Assembly: GCA_964609965.1 (NCBI GenBank)
Contig: CAZSTS010000005.1
Span: 71,877 to 135,876 of the forward strand
Length of the DNA stretch: 64,000 bases
Direction of reading: 5' to 3'
From: JAHJDR01 sp964609965
Lineage (GTDB): Bacteria > UBA10199 > JADGCS01
Part shown: in pieces, positions 17,053 to 25,421 of the stretch
Numbering within the stretch: position 1 is the stretch's first letter
Layout: every line of letters begins with the position of its first letter
Position numbers and translations under genes: made by a program
Notes under the pieces: model-generated
Seen by the model: only the letters and a program-made list of their open reading frames with translations
Database searches by the model: none
Told to the model about the DNA's origin: nothing

Positions 17053-17909
17053 GACTCATCCTCCTCTGACAGGCTTGTCACGGGATACATCTGAATATTG
17101 AGTTGTACTACATTATCAGGGTTTGTGTCGGTTGATACGTACTTCATAATTTCTTTACGAAAATCCTGGATTCTTTTCTTTAAGACCGACAGGCTCTCTT
17201 TTGTTACTCCTAAAGTCATAGAGCTAATATCGCGATCTGTTGAAAGCACATTACTAAGTCTCTCTTTAGTCAGGTCAAGCAGGTTACTGTGATAATTCAT
17301 AAGAATGAGTGAAGAGACTTCGGATCCTGTTGATAAAAGCGGCGTGGCTTGTTTCCATTTGCCGTCATCAGTTTTGTTGATGAACCCTAGACGCTCTAAG
17401 AGGTCAATCGATTTTTCAATTTGCATAAGTGTGAGAGCGGGTCGAATTCTGTCAACAATCCACTGAGCTGTGCCATCAAATTTATTAGAAACAATGAGCT
17501 CTCTTACAACAGCATGGTACCAAGTTGAACAATATTCATAATGACGTTTATCAATGGGTTTGAGTTTATTGAATTTGCGTGATTGCAAGAGACGCTGATA
17601 ATGGTAATCTTTTTGAACGTGATTCTTGGCTTGGTTGAATAAAACAAGATTTCTAAAAAATTCTTGTTCCTGTTTATTGAGTTTTAGTCCTTTTATAAAA
17701 TTAGGTAGAGATTCTTCAGTGAGATTCCGATCACCATCCATGACAAGCTTGAATATGTTTGTAGATTTGAAACCTGCGCGTTTAGAAAATGTTCTAAATG
17801 AGAATGAGCCACGAGAGGCCTTGGCATTGTTATACCAATCTTTTAGAAATTTTCTATAATCATCATAGCGAAAGAGGTTAATAGTTATGTCATTTTTCTT
17901 TGTTGTCAT
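17049..17909 (-). CDS. TIGR02147-family (DUF4423-like) transcriptional regulator
   Basis: 286 residues. The N-terminal block INLFRYDDYRKFLKDWYN, RGSFSFRTFSKRAGF and KLVMDGDRNLTEESLPNFIKGL is the HTH-like start of the TIGR02147 family known from Fibrobacter and Bdellovibrio-like bacteria. The middle and C-terminal parts (YHAVVRELI, RIRPALTLMQIEKSIDLL ERLGF, then KRIQDFRKEIM) match its winged-helix-like second domain. It is the first gene of a two-gene operon with the lipoprotein at 16300 (4-bp overlap). Palindromic candidate operators with the core AGTATACT lie in its own upstream region and upstream of the paralogous lipoprotein, so it probably controls both and itself. Confidence 0.85.
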   Translation of the reverse strand: MTTKKNDITINLFRYDDYRKFLKDWYNNAKASRGSFSFRTFSKRAGFKSTNIFKLVMDGDRNLTEESLPNFIKGLKLNKQEQEFFRNLVLFNQAKNHVQKDYHYQRLLQSRKFNKLKPIDKRHYEYCSTWYHAVVRELIVSNKFDGTAQWIVDRIRPALTLMQIEKSIDLLERLGFINKTDDGKWKQATPLLSTGSEVSSLILMNYHSNLLDLTKERLSNVLSTDRDISSMTLGVTKESLSVLKKRIQDFRKEIMKYVSTDTNPDNVVQLNIQMYPVTSLSEEDES

Positions 17910-17965
17910 GGTTATTGTTCCATTTTACAGCATATAGCTGATGGCTTCAATGGTTAATGCTTAAA

Positions 17966-17977
17966 ATAGTATACTAT
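17966..17977. promoter_or_regulatory. Candidate operator ATAGTATACTAT
   Basis: A perfect 12-bp palindrome 57 bp upstream of the regulator start (17909). A looser pair, CATATACTATT and AACAGTATACG (18032-18057), lies further upstream. The core AGTATACT is shared with the palindrome at 18939. Confidence 0.6.
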
Positions 17978-18059
17978 AAAGATCAAAAAACTATAAAACT
18001 TATTGAAATCATTAATAAATCAAATATCAAAATCATATACTATTAAATAACAGTATACG

Positions 18060-18095
18060 AAAAACCAGAAGCCTCTGGGTAAGGGAGGCTTCTGG
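18060..18095 (-). terminator. Rho-independent terminator of the 18114 lipoprotein gene
   Basis: A perfect 11-bp stem CCAGAAGCCTC/GAGGCTTCTGG with a 9-base loop, followed on the minus strand by five T. It lies 18 bp after the stop codon and separates the two transcription units. Confidence 0.85.
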
Positions 18096-18113
18096 GTGTT
18101 GGGAGTTTTCTGT

Positions 18114-18854
18114 TTATTCTGAAGAGATAGTCATTTCTGGTGCAGGAATGCCACATTGAAATATTTCTGGGGCTTCATCATCGTATTGAGCAACCATGCC
18201 TTCGAGTGAATCACTATTACTCATTTCGAATGTGAGAGTAGTGGTTTCGCCTGCTAAAACTTCTAATGATTCAGTGAGAGGAAAAGGTAGTTCAGCTGAA
18301 CCATACTCGCTGCTGTCTACAACTTCTTCAGCAGAGATGCTGTAATAAAATGTAACTACAGCTGCTTCGTCTCGAGGATCTGTTACGTCTGTGACATTGG
18401 TTCCTGGGCATTCCTCAAGGGCTGCGCTATTCCAGACCAATTTGTCACAAATGGTTACTTTGACGCAAGAGTAGGTGCCTGCAGCAATAGCGTCACTGGA
18501 GCCAAATACAGGGTTATCAGAGATGTCCATAAATAAATCAAGGTCCTCTGGATCATCAGCACAGTCTGATGTGTCGGCAGTTTCATCAAAAATATCAACA
18601 AAACTTGCTTCTGCACAATCTTCGGAATCTCCTAAGGAGACACGATAATTGCGTACATAGATTTCGTCTGCGATTTCTTCTTTTGTTAGATATGAGACTG
18701 AAGCTAAGGCTTCGCTTTGACCAATTTCGCCTATGACTTCTACTGTTCCTGTGTTGGTATCATTTGAACTAATATTGCTGTTATCTACTTGTCCGCCACA
18801 AGCGACTAGCGAAACTAATAGAATAAGCATTAGTGTAGTTTGTTGAGTTTTCAT
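18114..18854 (-). CDS. Cysteine-rich lipoprotein (paralogue B)
   Basis: The start is the ATG at 18854 (MKTQQTTLMLILLVSLVACG) with AAGGGGGAT just upstream; an upstream in-frame ATG has no ribosome binding site. 246 residues, lipobox SLVAC. It shares with the protein at 16300 the blocks EDCAEASFVDIFDETADTSDC, YSCVKVTICDKLVW, EECPGTNVTD, DPRDEA and FQCGIPAPEMT, but lacks the GGTEFGNP start. It has its own promoter (TTGCCG, 17 bp, TATGAT), terminator and palindromic operator. Function unknown; probably an outer-membrane lipoprotein whose expression is set by the TIGR02147 regulator. Confidence 0.85.
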   Translation of the reverse strand: MKTQQTTLMLILLVSLVACGGQVDNSNISSNDTNTGTVEVIGEIGQSEALASVSYLTKEEIADEIYVRNYRVSLGDSEDCAEASFVDIFDETADTSDCADDPEDLDLFMDISDNPVFGSSDAIAAGTYSCVKVTICDKLVWNSAALEECPGTNVTDVTDPRDEAAVVTFYYSISAEEVVDSSEYGSAELPFPLTESLEVLAGETTTLTFEMSNSDSLEGMVAQYDDEAPEIFQCGIPAPEMTISSE

Positions 18855-18938
18855 TTTATCCCCCTTGTTGTTAATCATGTTGTCGTTAAGTATTATCATA
18901 CCGCATTAAAGGCCATGCGGCAATAGAAAAATCCTAAA

Positions 18939-18958
18939 ACAGTATACTGTTGTATACA
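18939..18958. promoter_or_regulatory. Candidate operator ACAGTATACTGT + TGTATACA
   Basis: A perfect 12-bp palindrome (18939-18950) followed directly by an 8-bp palindrome TGTATACA (18951-18958), upstream of the predicted promoter of the 18114 gene. That is an activator-like position. It shares its core with the site at 17966. Confidence 0.6.
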
Positions 18959-19108
18959 TATATATTAGTAACATATTAATATTATTGTATTAAATTAACC
19001 ATAAAACATAAACGGGTCAAAATAGGTATCCATATGGCATGGGGGGGGGTATGCTATAGCTAAGGGGAGGAAGGTGAATAAGAAATTCAAAGCAGAGTTG
19101 AGTGTGCT

Positions 19109-20083
19109 TTACTCAACGCCCATCATTTGCAGGGCTCCTAGTTGTTCCTTCATAGACAAGAGGAACTCTTCCCAATATTTTCGCTCAGTGTAATAAGGAA
19201 AGGTTCTCTTAAAAATCTCTTCATCAAACCTTTCGCCAATCCAGGCTGTGTGCCGGATCATTCTCAAACTTCTTAAGGGTTCAACTAAGATAAAGGAGTG
19301 CTGATCAAAGTCACGAAACATTTCATACCCTTCAAAGAATGATTTTTTTTGGGCCTCTTGTTCTTGCTTGGTACCATGAAAGAGCATCCACACATCTTGA
19401 ACAGCAGGGGAAATAACCATATCATCAAAGTCTACGAGTGTGGGGCCGTCGTGATTCCATAAGACATTGCCTAGGTGACAGTCTCCATGCACAGCAAAAC
19501 TACCCCAATCTTGATTAATTACAGGGTCAATAAGATCCAGGCACATTAAAATAATATCTTCGAGATTGGCTTTGAGGTCTTGGGGGAGATAAGAAAGTTC
19601 AAAAATAGATTTGAGCTGATCATCACCGTAAGTTTCAGTATCAATTCGAATACGATTTTTTACATCGAGCGTGTTTGTGACATTGTGCAAACGGGCTAAG
19701 GTTCGGCCTAGCCATGTTCTATGATCATCATTGAGATCAGGTTCTTCATGTCCACCAAATTTGGGGTAAAGACAGTAGTAATAAGGATCAGCAAAGCTCA
19801 ATGTTTCGCATCCCACAGTTGAGTCCAAAACCAAGGGGCGTACAACAGGGATCTCTGCTTCTTCCAATGCCTTGAGAACTTGATGTTCATCTAAAAGGGT
19901 TTCTTCTGTCCAGCGCCCTGGTCGGTAAAATTTGGCAATCACAGGACGTTCATTTTCCATAGGGATTTCGTACACGCGGTTTTCGTAGCTATTGAGTTGG
20001 AACAGTTGTCCTGTGGGGCGAAAGCCTTGAGAGGTGAGTGTGTCACAAATAAAATCAGGGAGTAGGTCTTTAAAAACGGACAT
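19109..20083 (-). CDS. srkA: Stress response kinase A (SrkA/YihE family)
   Basis: 324 residues, close to the roughly 328 of the Escherichia coli enzyme. The aminoglycoside-phosphotransferase-like kinase fold is visible: N-lobe NSYENRVYEI and IAKFYRPGRW (Lys51), catalytic loop HGDCHLGNVLW (Asp201, Asn206), metal-binding VDFDD (Asp218/220), and the family-specific SPAVQDVWMLF and SLRMIRHTAWI blocks. In E. coli SrkA is a Ser/Thr kinase that protects cells from envelope and oxidative stress-induced death. TGAGGA precedes the ATG. It lies 23 bp after the zinc-finger-like gene at 20107 on the same strand, probably an operon. Confidence 0.93.
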   Translation of the reverse strand: MSVFKDLLPDFICDTLTSQGFRPTGQLFQLNSYENRVYEIPMENERPVIAKFYRPGRWTEETLLDEHQVLKALEEAEIPVVRPLVLDSTVGCETLSFADPYYYCLYPKFGGHEEPDLNDDHRTWLGRTLARLHNVTNTLDVKNRIRIDTETYGDDQLKSIFELSYLPQDLKANLEDIILMCLDLIDPVINQDWGSFAVHGDCHLGNVLWNHDGPTLVDFDDMVISPAVQDVWMLFHGTKQEQEAQKKSFFEGYEMFRDFDQHSFILVEPLRSLRMIRHTAWIGERFDEEIFKRTFPYYTERKYWEEFLLSMKEQLGALQMMGVE

Positions 20084-20106
20084 AAATCCTCAGTTACGAA
20101 TGTATT

Positions 20107-20601
20107 CTATTTCCAGTCATCAGTCCATGCAGTCTTTTTTGCAGGCAGACCTGTTCCACTCCATAAGACTGTCTTGTAAGATCCATCGTATTTTTTACGA
20201 GAGCTGGTCTCTACATTAATGATGGCGTTGTAGCCATCTTTAGCAGCAAGAAACGCCATGTGCAAAAGCAGTTCATCATAATCTTTGTAATCATGAAGAG
20301 ATAAGGGCTTGGAGGCGTGCTTAAAAAAACGAACTTCTTTGCTGTGTTTTTTCTTAAAATAGACTTCTACATTTTTGGCACGCTCTAAGATAGTATTGTA
20401 AGTTTCATAGTCACTGGATACTTTGTTTACAAAACAATCATTGCAATAATAGCCATGGGTCAGGTCTTCGGGAACTTCTTTTAAAAAGTTAAAATGGTCT
20501 TTGGCAATGTTGTGGGCACAGTTTTTACAAGTGAAGGCTTCACAGAGGCCACATTGTCGAGTGGTTTTTTTATTGCAGATACTACAACGGGATTTTTCCA
20601 T
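20107..20601 (-). CDS. Zinc-binding cysteine-cluster protein of unknown function
   Basis: 164 residues. The first 60 residues form a cross-brace-like cluster: CSICNKKTTRQCGLC, FTCKNCAHNIAKDH and YYCNDC, like B-box or RING-type treble-clef zinc fingers. The second half has FLAAKDGYNAIINVETSSR, reminiscent of small heavy-metal-binding/YbjQ-like domains that follow zinc ribbons. No DNA-binding or catalytic motif is seen. It is co-directional with and just upstream of srkA, suggesting a shared stress role, but this is only context. Confidence 0.8.
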   Translation of the reverse strand: MEKSRCSICNKKTTRQCGLCEAFTCKNCAHNIAKDHFNFLKEVPEDLTHGYYCNDCFVNKVSSDYETYNTILERAKNVEVYFKKKHSKEVRFFKHASKPLSLHDYKDYDELLLHMAFLAAKDGYNAIINVETSSRKKYDGSYKTVLWSGTGLPAKKTAWTDDWK

Positions 20602-20654
20602 AGAGAGGTTGTATCATATCGAATAGATGAATGGCAAATGAGGGTTTGAGGGGG

Positions 20655-20723
20655 GGCAAACCCTCTCGGGCCTGCCGCGGCGTAGCTTCGCAGAAGCGAA
20701 GCCGGGTGGGCGATTAGGGATTC
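20655..20723. repeat. 69-bp GC-rich repeat ending in tRNA-Lys 3' end, copy 1
   Basis: Nearly identical (one difference) to 20910-20978. It contains CTTCGCAGAAGCGAAG and ends with GGGCGATTAGGGATTC, the 3' end of tRNA-Lys. After this point copy 1 diverges, so it is a truncated att-like copy. It belongs to a 360-bp gene-free stretch of GC-rich inverted repeats before the island. Confidence 0.75.
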
Positions 20724-20909
20724 CTCCTCACTCATTTAACGGCGTGCGCCTATTCGTTCAGAGCCGCAGAAAACGCCTGACGCTCACATACGTTCGCTTT
20801 ACCAGTGGCGGCGTTTTCTGTTCGAATCCCTTCAAACAATCAAAAAATGTTCCGTCTTCGTCCTGCGGACTTCGCCGCGACCGGCTTCGATAAATTGACG
20901 AAAAAAAGC

Positions 20910-20978
20910 GGCAAACCCTCTCGGGCCTGCCGCGGCGAAGCTTCGCAGAAGCGAAGCCGGGTGGGCGATTAGGGATTC
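20910..20978. repeat. 69-bp GC-rich repeat, copy 2, adjoining attL
   Basis: The second copy of the repeat at 20655. Here the tRNA-Lys 3' sequence continues in full into the 43-bp att core. Confidence 0.75.
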
Positions 20979-21003
20979 GAACCCTAGACCCGCTGATTAA
21001 GAG
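20961..21003. other. attachment site, left (attL, tRNA-Lys 3' part)
   Basis: 43 bp (GTGGGCGATTAGGGATTC... to ...CTGATTAAGAG), identical to the 3' part of the tRNA-Lys at 47535-47577 and to 31690-31732. The tRNA sequence is lost beyond the anticodon. Confidence 0.88.
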
Positions 21004-21046
21004 GCTCTAATGCAGTGTTTGCAGTAGTTTGCGGATATTGTTAAAT

Positions 21047-21146
21047 AATTATATCAATAACTTACGATGCTAATTTCTGAGACGAACCGGTGTGTTTGGG
21101 TGAATATTGAGTGGTGGTTACCTAAAAAGTTACTTAAAATAAATCA
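21047..21146. repeat. Conserved left end of element 1 with putative integrase arm sites
   Basis: About 100 bp similar to 31775-31874. It includes TCAATAACTTAC, GAGTGGTGGTTACC and the tandem GGTTACCTAAAAAGTTACTTAAAA. The tandem unit resembles GTTACCCAAAAGTTACCCAAAA at the right end of element 2. Confidence 0.8.
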
Positions 21147-21157
21147 TGTACTGTATA

Positions 21158-21991
21158 TTAACTCTTTTTGACTAAGTCCCCATATAACTCAGGCTTTCTT
21201 GTGTTAACATTATCCAACACATATTCACCTGGTATACGAATATTCTTTTTATTTCGCGCCATATTTACATCAATTTCTGCAGAAATAATTTGAAACTGAT
21301 CATGATTTGCTTGATCAAGAATACTCCCATCAGGAGCACAAAATTTGCTTTTACCAAAAAATTCAAAACCATTTTCTGTACCAATTCTATTTACACTCAA
21401 AAAATAAACTCTATTCTCAATAGCGCGGCTAATAACTACATGGTCAGCAACTCTTTCAGATTGTTTGGGCCAATTTGTTGGCAAAATAATAATATCTGCT
21501 CCTTTTAAAGCAAGCACTCTTGAAGCCTCAGGAATAGTTCCATCATAACAAATGAGCATTCCAACTTTTACTCCCTCAATCTCAAACACACAAAAAGAAT
21601 CTCCTGGAGTTGTAAAACGGTCTACTCCTAGGAAAGGCAGGTGAATTTTTCTGTATTTCCCAACAATGCCATTAGGCCCAATCAGCACACTCACATTATA
21701 AATTCGATCATCTTCTTTTTCTAATAATCCGCAAATGAGATAGCTATTTAATTCATTGCATATTTGACAAAGTTGTTCTGTTGAGGGTCCTGGAATAGTT
21801 TCAGCAACCTCCATAGCTTCTTCTTTAGATGCAAAACAATACCCAGTAATAGAGCATTCGGGAAACACTATAAGCCTGGTACCTTGGTTTGCCTCTTCTT
21901 TAGTATGAGCGATGATATTTTGAATATTCTTTTCTTTGTTATTAAAATGAATATCCATTTGTACGCCACTGATTTTGAGATTTGTTGTCAT
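21158..21991 (-). CDS. Nitrilase-superfamily carbon-nitrogen hydrolase
   Basis: The start is taken at the ATG 21991 (MTTNLKISGVQMDI); a TTG further upstream is possible but has no ribosome binding site. 277 residues. The Glu-Lys-Cys triad is clear: VFPECSITGY (Glu45), KYRKIHLP (Lys115) and MLICYDGTIPE (Cys148). Late conserved blocks are ILPTNWP and SRAIENRVYFLSVNRIG. The family hydrolyses amides or nitriles such as carbamoyl compounds, omega-amides and nitriles; the substrate cannot be read. It sits at the left edge of island element 1, downstream of an AbiE toxin gene on the same strand. Such enzymes are unusual cargo next to a toxin-antitoxin pair. Confidence 0.9.
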   Translation of the reverse strand: MTTNLKISGVQMDIHFNNKEKNIQNIIAHTKEEANQGTRLIVFPECSITGYCFASKEEAMEVAETIPGPSTEQLCQICNELNSYLICGLLEKEDDRIYNVSVLIGPNGIVGKYRKIHLPFLGVDRFTTPGDSFCVFEIEGVKVGMLICYDGTIPEASRVLALKGADIIILPTNWPKQSERVADHVVISRAIENRVYFLSVNRIGTENGFEFFGKSKFCAPDGSILDQANHDQFQIISAEIDVNMARNKKNIRIPGEYVLDNVNTRKPELYGDLVKKS

Positions 21992-22086
21992 GGCATTGTC
22001 TAAAAACAGATTTCGGGACTTAGTCAATTATTATCTGTCCTTTGGATTGATGACAGTGATAACCTTATATAGTTTGATGAACATCC

Positions 22087-23145
22087 TCATGACGAATATT
22101 TGTCCATCAACTGAACAGCCTTGTACCAGTAGTAAAAGGCCTCGGCTGATCTTTCTTTGATCTTGTTAATCCTATTGTAGGCTGGGTTCTCAATAACCCA
22201 GTCTGCAACAGAGATGTCAGGATCGTACTTTTCGACAACTCCCTTGGTCATAAAAAGTTGGCCAAGATAGGCTAGTTTGCCAGAAACTCGCAAGGCATCG
22301 TCCATAGTATAATTTTTATTATCTATGGTAAAATTGCGTACTCTTTTCATGGCTTCGGTGATGATCGCAAAAAAATCTTTATTTCTTGACCCTTGAAAGG
22401 CCGTGATCAGACAGATTTCAAACGAGTCGTTGAGAACATCTTCAATCGACATATCTTTATCACGATACCCTACCTCTTGCGAGGCTATAACCTCAAACGA
22501 TTGCCTGACAGTATTGATGTCAGTCATTTGATCAAAAAGAAAATCAAGGTCATAGAATTGCTTGCCGATCTCGAGCACCTTATTTTGATCAAAGGGTATG
22601 CCTATTGTGTTGGGAGCAATCGTTGTAAATTTGTCTCCTAAAAGACCATCAATATCAGGGGTATTAACCTGCGTTACAGGGTCTAGCACTGAAATGAGAT
22701 AATTTTGTATGGGTGTTTGGATAATGTTGGGATATGGATTTTTGTCAAACAAGACATCAAGAAGCACATAGGACTCGCCTTGAGTGGCAAGAGAGTCAAA
22801 GAAAAATTTGTAATGTGCCTTAGGCACAGATTCTTTTGTTTTGCGAACGTTTGCTTCCATCCTTTTGAACACGCCATTTTTGGAAATTCCCAGCAATATA
22901 TCCTCAAAATTATCCGGCTTATCAGTAACAATAATGTCAATATCAATCGAGAGTCTTCTGGGACTGCCAAACAATAACAAAAAAGCTGTCCCTCCACGAA
23001 AGATAAAAGCCAGATCAGTTAATTGAATCTTTTCAAGTAGGGCCAGAGCCTTGCAACATTTTTCTAATAGAATGGGATCGTTGTGAGGATACTTTTTTAA
23101 GAGGCTATTTAACCATTTTTGATTATGAATTTTATCTTCTATCAT
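22087..23145 (-). CDS. AbiEii-type nucleotidyltransferase toxin (pair 1)
   Basis: 352 residues. The nucleotidyltransferase core is AFIFRGGTAFLLLFGSPRRLSIDIDIIV, which includes the GG[ST] and DxD metal-binding motifs. DSFEICLITAFQG and YLGQLFMTKGV are typical of the C-terminal helical part of the AbiEii/AbiGii family. These toxins add nucleotides to acceptors such as tRNA and stop growth, giving phage abortive infection. The ATG overlaps the stop of the antitoxin-like gene by 4 bp (ATGA), so the two are translationally coupled. Different from the second AbiEii at 25422. Confidence 0.9.
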   Translation of the reverse strand: MIEDKIHNQKWLNSLLKKYPHNDPILLEKCCKALALLEKIQLTDLAFIFRGGTAFLLLFGSPRRLSIDIDIIVTDKPDNFEDILLGISKNGVFKRMEANVRKTKESVPKAHYKFFFDSLATQGESYVLLDVLFDKNPYPNIIQTPIQNYLISVLDPVTQVNTPDIDGLLGDKFTTIAPNTIGIPFDQNKVLEIGKQFYDLDFLFDQMTDINTVRQSFEVIASQEVGYRDKDMSIEDVLNDSFEICLITAFQGSRNKDFFAIITEAMKRVRNFTIDNKNYTMDDALRVSGKLAYLGQLFMTKGVVEKYDPDISVADWVIENPAYNRINKIKERSAEAFYYWYKAVQLMDKYSS

Positions 23146-23900
23146 ACAAGTTCTCTATCGGTTTCTTGTTTTACAAATTTCTTTATTTTGTCCCAGGCAT
23201 AACGCCTATGAGCATACCTTTTTAAGCGCAACAGGTTTATCTGATACTTGTCAAAAACACCTCTGTAAATGTTTGCCAGTTCATCACCCTGATAGACGTT
23301 ATATATGGTTTTATCGACAAAAAGATCTGTCTGGATCTTTTCGATACAGGGGTGAACAATGTTGTTATCTTGAATTAAAGGTGATTGAGAGATCATGCTT
23401 TTGATGATAAATGCCTGCCGGTCATAAGCTACAGATTGCTCCATAGTTTTTTTATCGGGATTCAGATAAACATCCTGTTTATTTTCTCGTAAGAAAGAAT
23501 AAACAGATTCATCTAACTCTTTTTCAACTTCGATGATTGTCCAGTCAACAGCAGGCAGATGCACCATAAATTCGTGAAGGCTGCGCACTGGCCACAAACC
23601 GATAACGGCCAGGGGAAATTGTTTTTTGATTATGGAAAACAGTTTTTGATGAGCCTTGGTAAACGCAGGAACAAATAAAGCCTTTGATTGTTGCTGATCA
23701 GGAAATTTGTACAGGCCTCTACCTAATGATTCAATGATACCTTGTTCTTTTAATTTATAAATGCGCCAGTGAATTGTGGTTTTAGGGATATCTTTGTCCT
23801 GCTTTTCGAAAAAATGAAATACATCCTTGGTGGTAAATTCACCTCTATTTGCAAAGTGTTTTTGAAAGGCTATTATGAAGTGATCAAGCTTCTCTGACAT
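23142..23900 (-). CDS. AbiEi-like / DUF6577-type antitoxin-regulator (pair 1)
   Basis: 252 residues. The N-terminal winged helix is FTTKDVFHFFEKQDKDIPKTTIHWRIYKL KEQGIIESLGRGLYKF, the pattern seen in AbiEi and DUF6577 proteins encoded with AbiEii toxins. The C-terminal part has VIGLWPVRSLHEFMVHLP and a Tyr/Arg-rich end. It probably neutralises the toxin or represses the operon. A perfect 15-bp inverted repeat directly upstream (23902-23943) is a strong candidate for its own operator. Confidence 0.85.
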   Translation of the reverse strand: MSEKLDHFIIAFQKHFANRGEFTTKDVFHFFEKQDKDIPKTTIHWRIYKLKEQGIIESLGRGLYKFPDQQQSKALFVPAFTKAHQKLFSIIKKQFPLAVIGLWPVRSLHEFMVHLPAVDWTIIEVEKELDESVYSFLRENKQDVYLNPDKKTMEQSVAYDRQAFIIKSMISQSPLIQDNNIVHPCIEKIQTDLFVDKTIYNVYQGDELANIYRGVFDKYQINLLRLKRYAHRRYAWDKIKKFVKQETDRELV

Positions 23901-23901
23901 G

Positions 23902-23943
23902 ACTATATATTGTCATAACATTGGTAAAATGACAATATATAGT
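23902..23943. promoter_or_regulatory. Perfect 15-bp inverted repeat, operator of AbiE pair 1
   Basis: ACTATATATTGTCAT (23902-23916) and ATGACAATATATAGT (23929-23943), 12 bases apart, beginning 2 bp upstream of the antitoxin ATG. It overlaps the likely promoter. Confidence 0.8.
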
Positions 23944-24027
23944 TTTGTTAAAAAACAGAAACACTTTTCTGAAATCCATATTTAATCCTATTTATCAATA
24001 ACTTATAATGTTTTGGGGTTTGTTTCA

Positions 24028-24184
24028 ATTCGCCACACACTGCGTGGCGAATTTGGGTCAATGATATATTCAGTTGTTTTTGAATTGGTCACGCACTGCG
24101 TGGCTTTTTTGCTCGTTCAATTGGCTACGCACTGCGTAGCCTTTTTGTTTACTAATGAATTTCCGAGGCATTGCGTCGGAAATT
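24028..24184. repeat. Cluster of four (T)GCGT-centred palindromes
   Basis: Four hairpins in 157 bp: TTCGCCACACACTGCGTGGCGAA, a GTCACGCACTGCGTGGC unit, GGCTACGCACTGCGTAGCC and AATTTCCGAGGC..GCGTCGGAAATT. The third is the same palindrome that lies twice inside the DUF1016 gene (33523, 33579). A degenerate copy is near 42728. Spacers of 25-40 bp differ in sequence, so this is not a CRISPR array. The gap upstream (23944-24027) also holds TATCAATAACTTATAATG, resembling the island left ends. Confidence 0.75.
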
Positions 24185-24514
24185 AGGCTTTCTGCATCTC
24201 AATCAACTTACTCTTCAAATAATACGTCGCCACACAATCGTCTTTGTTATACTGCAAAATCTTTTCTTTAAGCTCCTTTTGCCCATTCAAGTAATCATTC
24301 ATCCACACAATAGAGGCTGCACCCCCAGCATCAGCAGCATCCCATTGAAAGCCAAGATAACGGCAGATATCTTTTAAACTATAACTTGTGAGAGGCCAGT
24401 CGGTTTTGTCGTTGATGATTTTTAGCAAATCAATAGAGGTGCCATTTTCGCCAAAGATATTTTCAAACACATCCCAGCCATCAATATTGTATTTTGTTAA
24501 AAGTCTTTTTATAT
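24183..24514 (-). pseudogene. 3' remnant of RecB/Cas4-like nuclease gene
   Basis: The frame encodes about 110 residues that match the C-terminus of the intact protein at 33931: KRLLTKYNIDGWDVF, GENGTSIDL, SYSLKDICRYLGF, WMNDYLNGQKELK and YNKDDCVATYYLKSKLIE. Homology stops abruptly at about 24514, where frame and sequence break. The first 390 residues are missing, so the product would lack the whole nuclease domain. Confidence 0.88.
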
Positions 24515-25421
24515 TGGTATTCTAATACCTTTTGTAAAAACTTTTGTCATAAAATGAGTCCTTTCCTATTTGATTTTATTCAAATATAAACAACAGAGCA
24601 AAGAACCCCATTTTTAATTTATTGAGGTCAAGACTCTATTGCTAGCAATTTTATGTGAGGTTAATAAAAGTAAATAGCAAAGTAAACAGCTCCTTGAAAA
24701 CAGGTTTATTTGATTAGTTGCTAGTGCACAACTCATGCCAAAACACCAAGGGAAATACTCGCAATAATTATAATAAGTTGTGCAATTTCGGTATCAGAAC
24801 AATCACAAAACTGTGTTATTTTTAAAACCATCTGTCCAAAAATTAAGACACTCCGTTATTTTGCAGCAAATTTGTCATAGTAATACTCATAGTAATACTC
24901 ATAGTAAAAATGAGTGTGTTGTTACGAATTTTGAATCGAGTGTTTATCCTTTCAAATATTTTTCGAAACAAACACAACCATGATTTTGACGAAAGCCCCC
25001 AAAAACTCTCCGCTCCAAAAGACGCCCCCCAAGGGGTGATCAAAGGTTATTCAAAGAAAATGTGGCTGGTTAATGTAGGAAGAGAATTTTAAAAATGGGT
25101 GAGAGGTTTTTAAGAAATTTAATGGGCATTTCCGGCTAATTGTCTAAAATTAAGGGCAAATTATTTTAACCACTTCCAGAGCAGGTTACCGACTCTGACC
25201 GACAATTTCCGATCTTTATTGAACGAACTATGCCTAAACTATGCCTAAAATTGAAGCATTACATATGAATTTTGAGCTGAACAGAAAGTTGTCGTTAGAC
25301 CTTGAATCATCAAGTCAAAACATTTAATAAAAGATGTAACTTAATAACTAGAGAGCTTATCTCTGATTGTGATCGACGATTTCCGACCTTTTCTTGAACG
25401 AATTTTGCCTCAAGCTACTTG
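24515..25421. other. Gene-free scar between the two AbiE pairs
   Basis: No convincing gene. It holds a 12-bp tandem repeat CATAGTAATACT (24876-24910) and a diverged direct repeat ending TTGAACGAA (about 25193-25227 and 25361-25402). It also holds the tandem AACTATGCCTAAACTATGCCTAAAA (25226-25250), which resembles the right end of element 1 (about 31620-31645). It reads as the remains of another integrated element. Confidence 0.55.

Noticed and set aside
24028..24184. Possible CRISPR array
   Set aside because: Only four units with differing palindromic stems and irregular spacing; no cas genes nearby.
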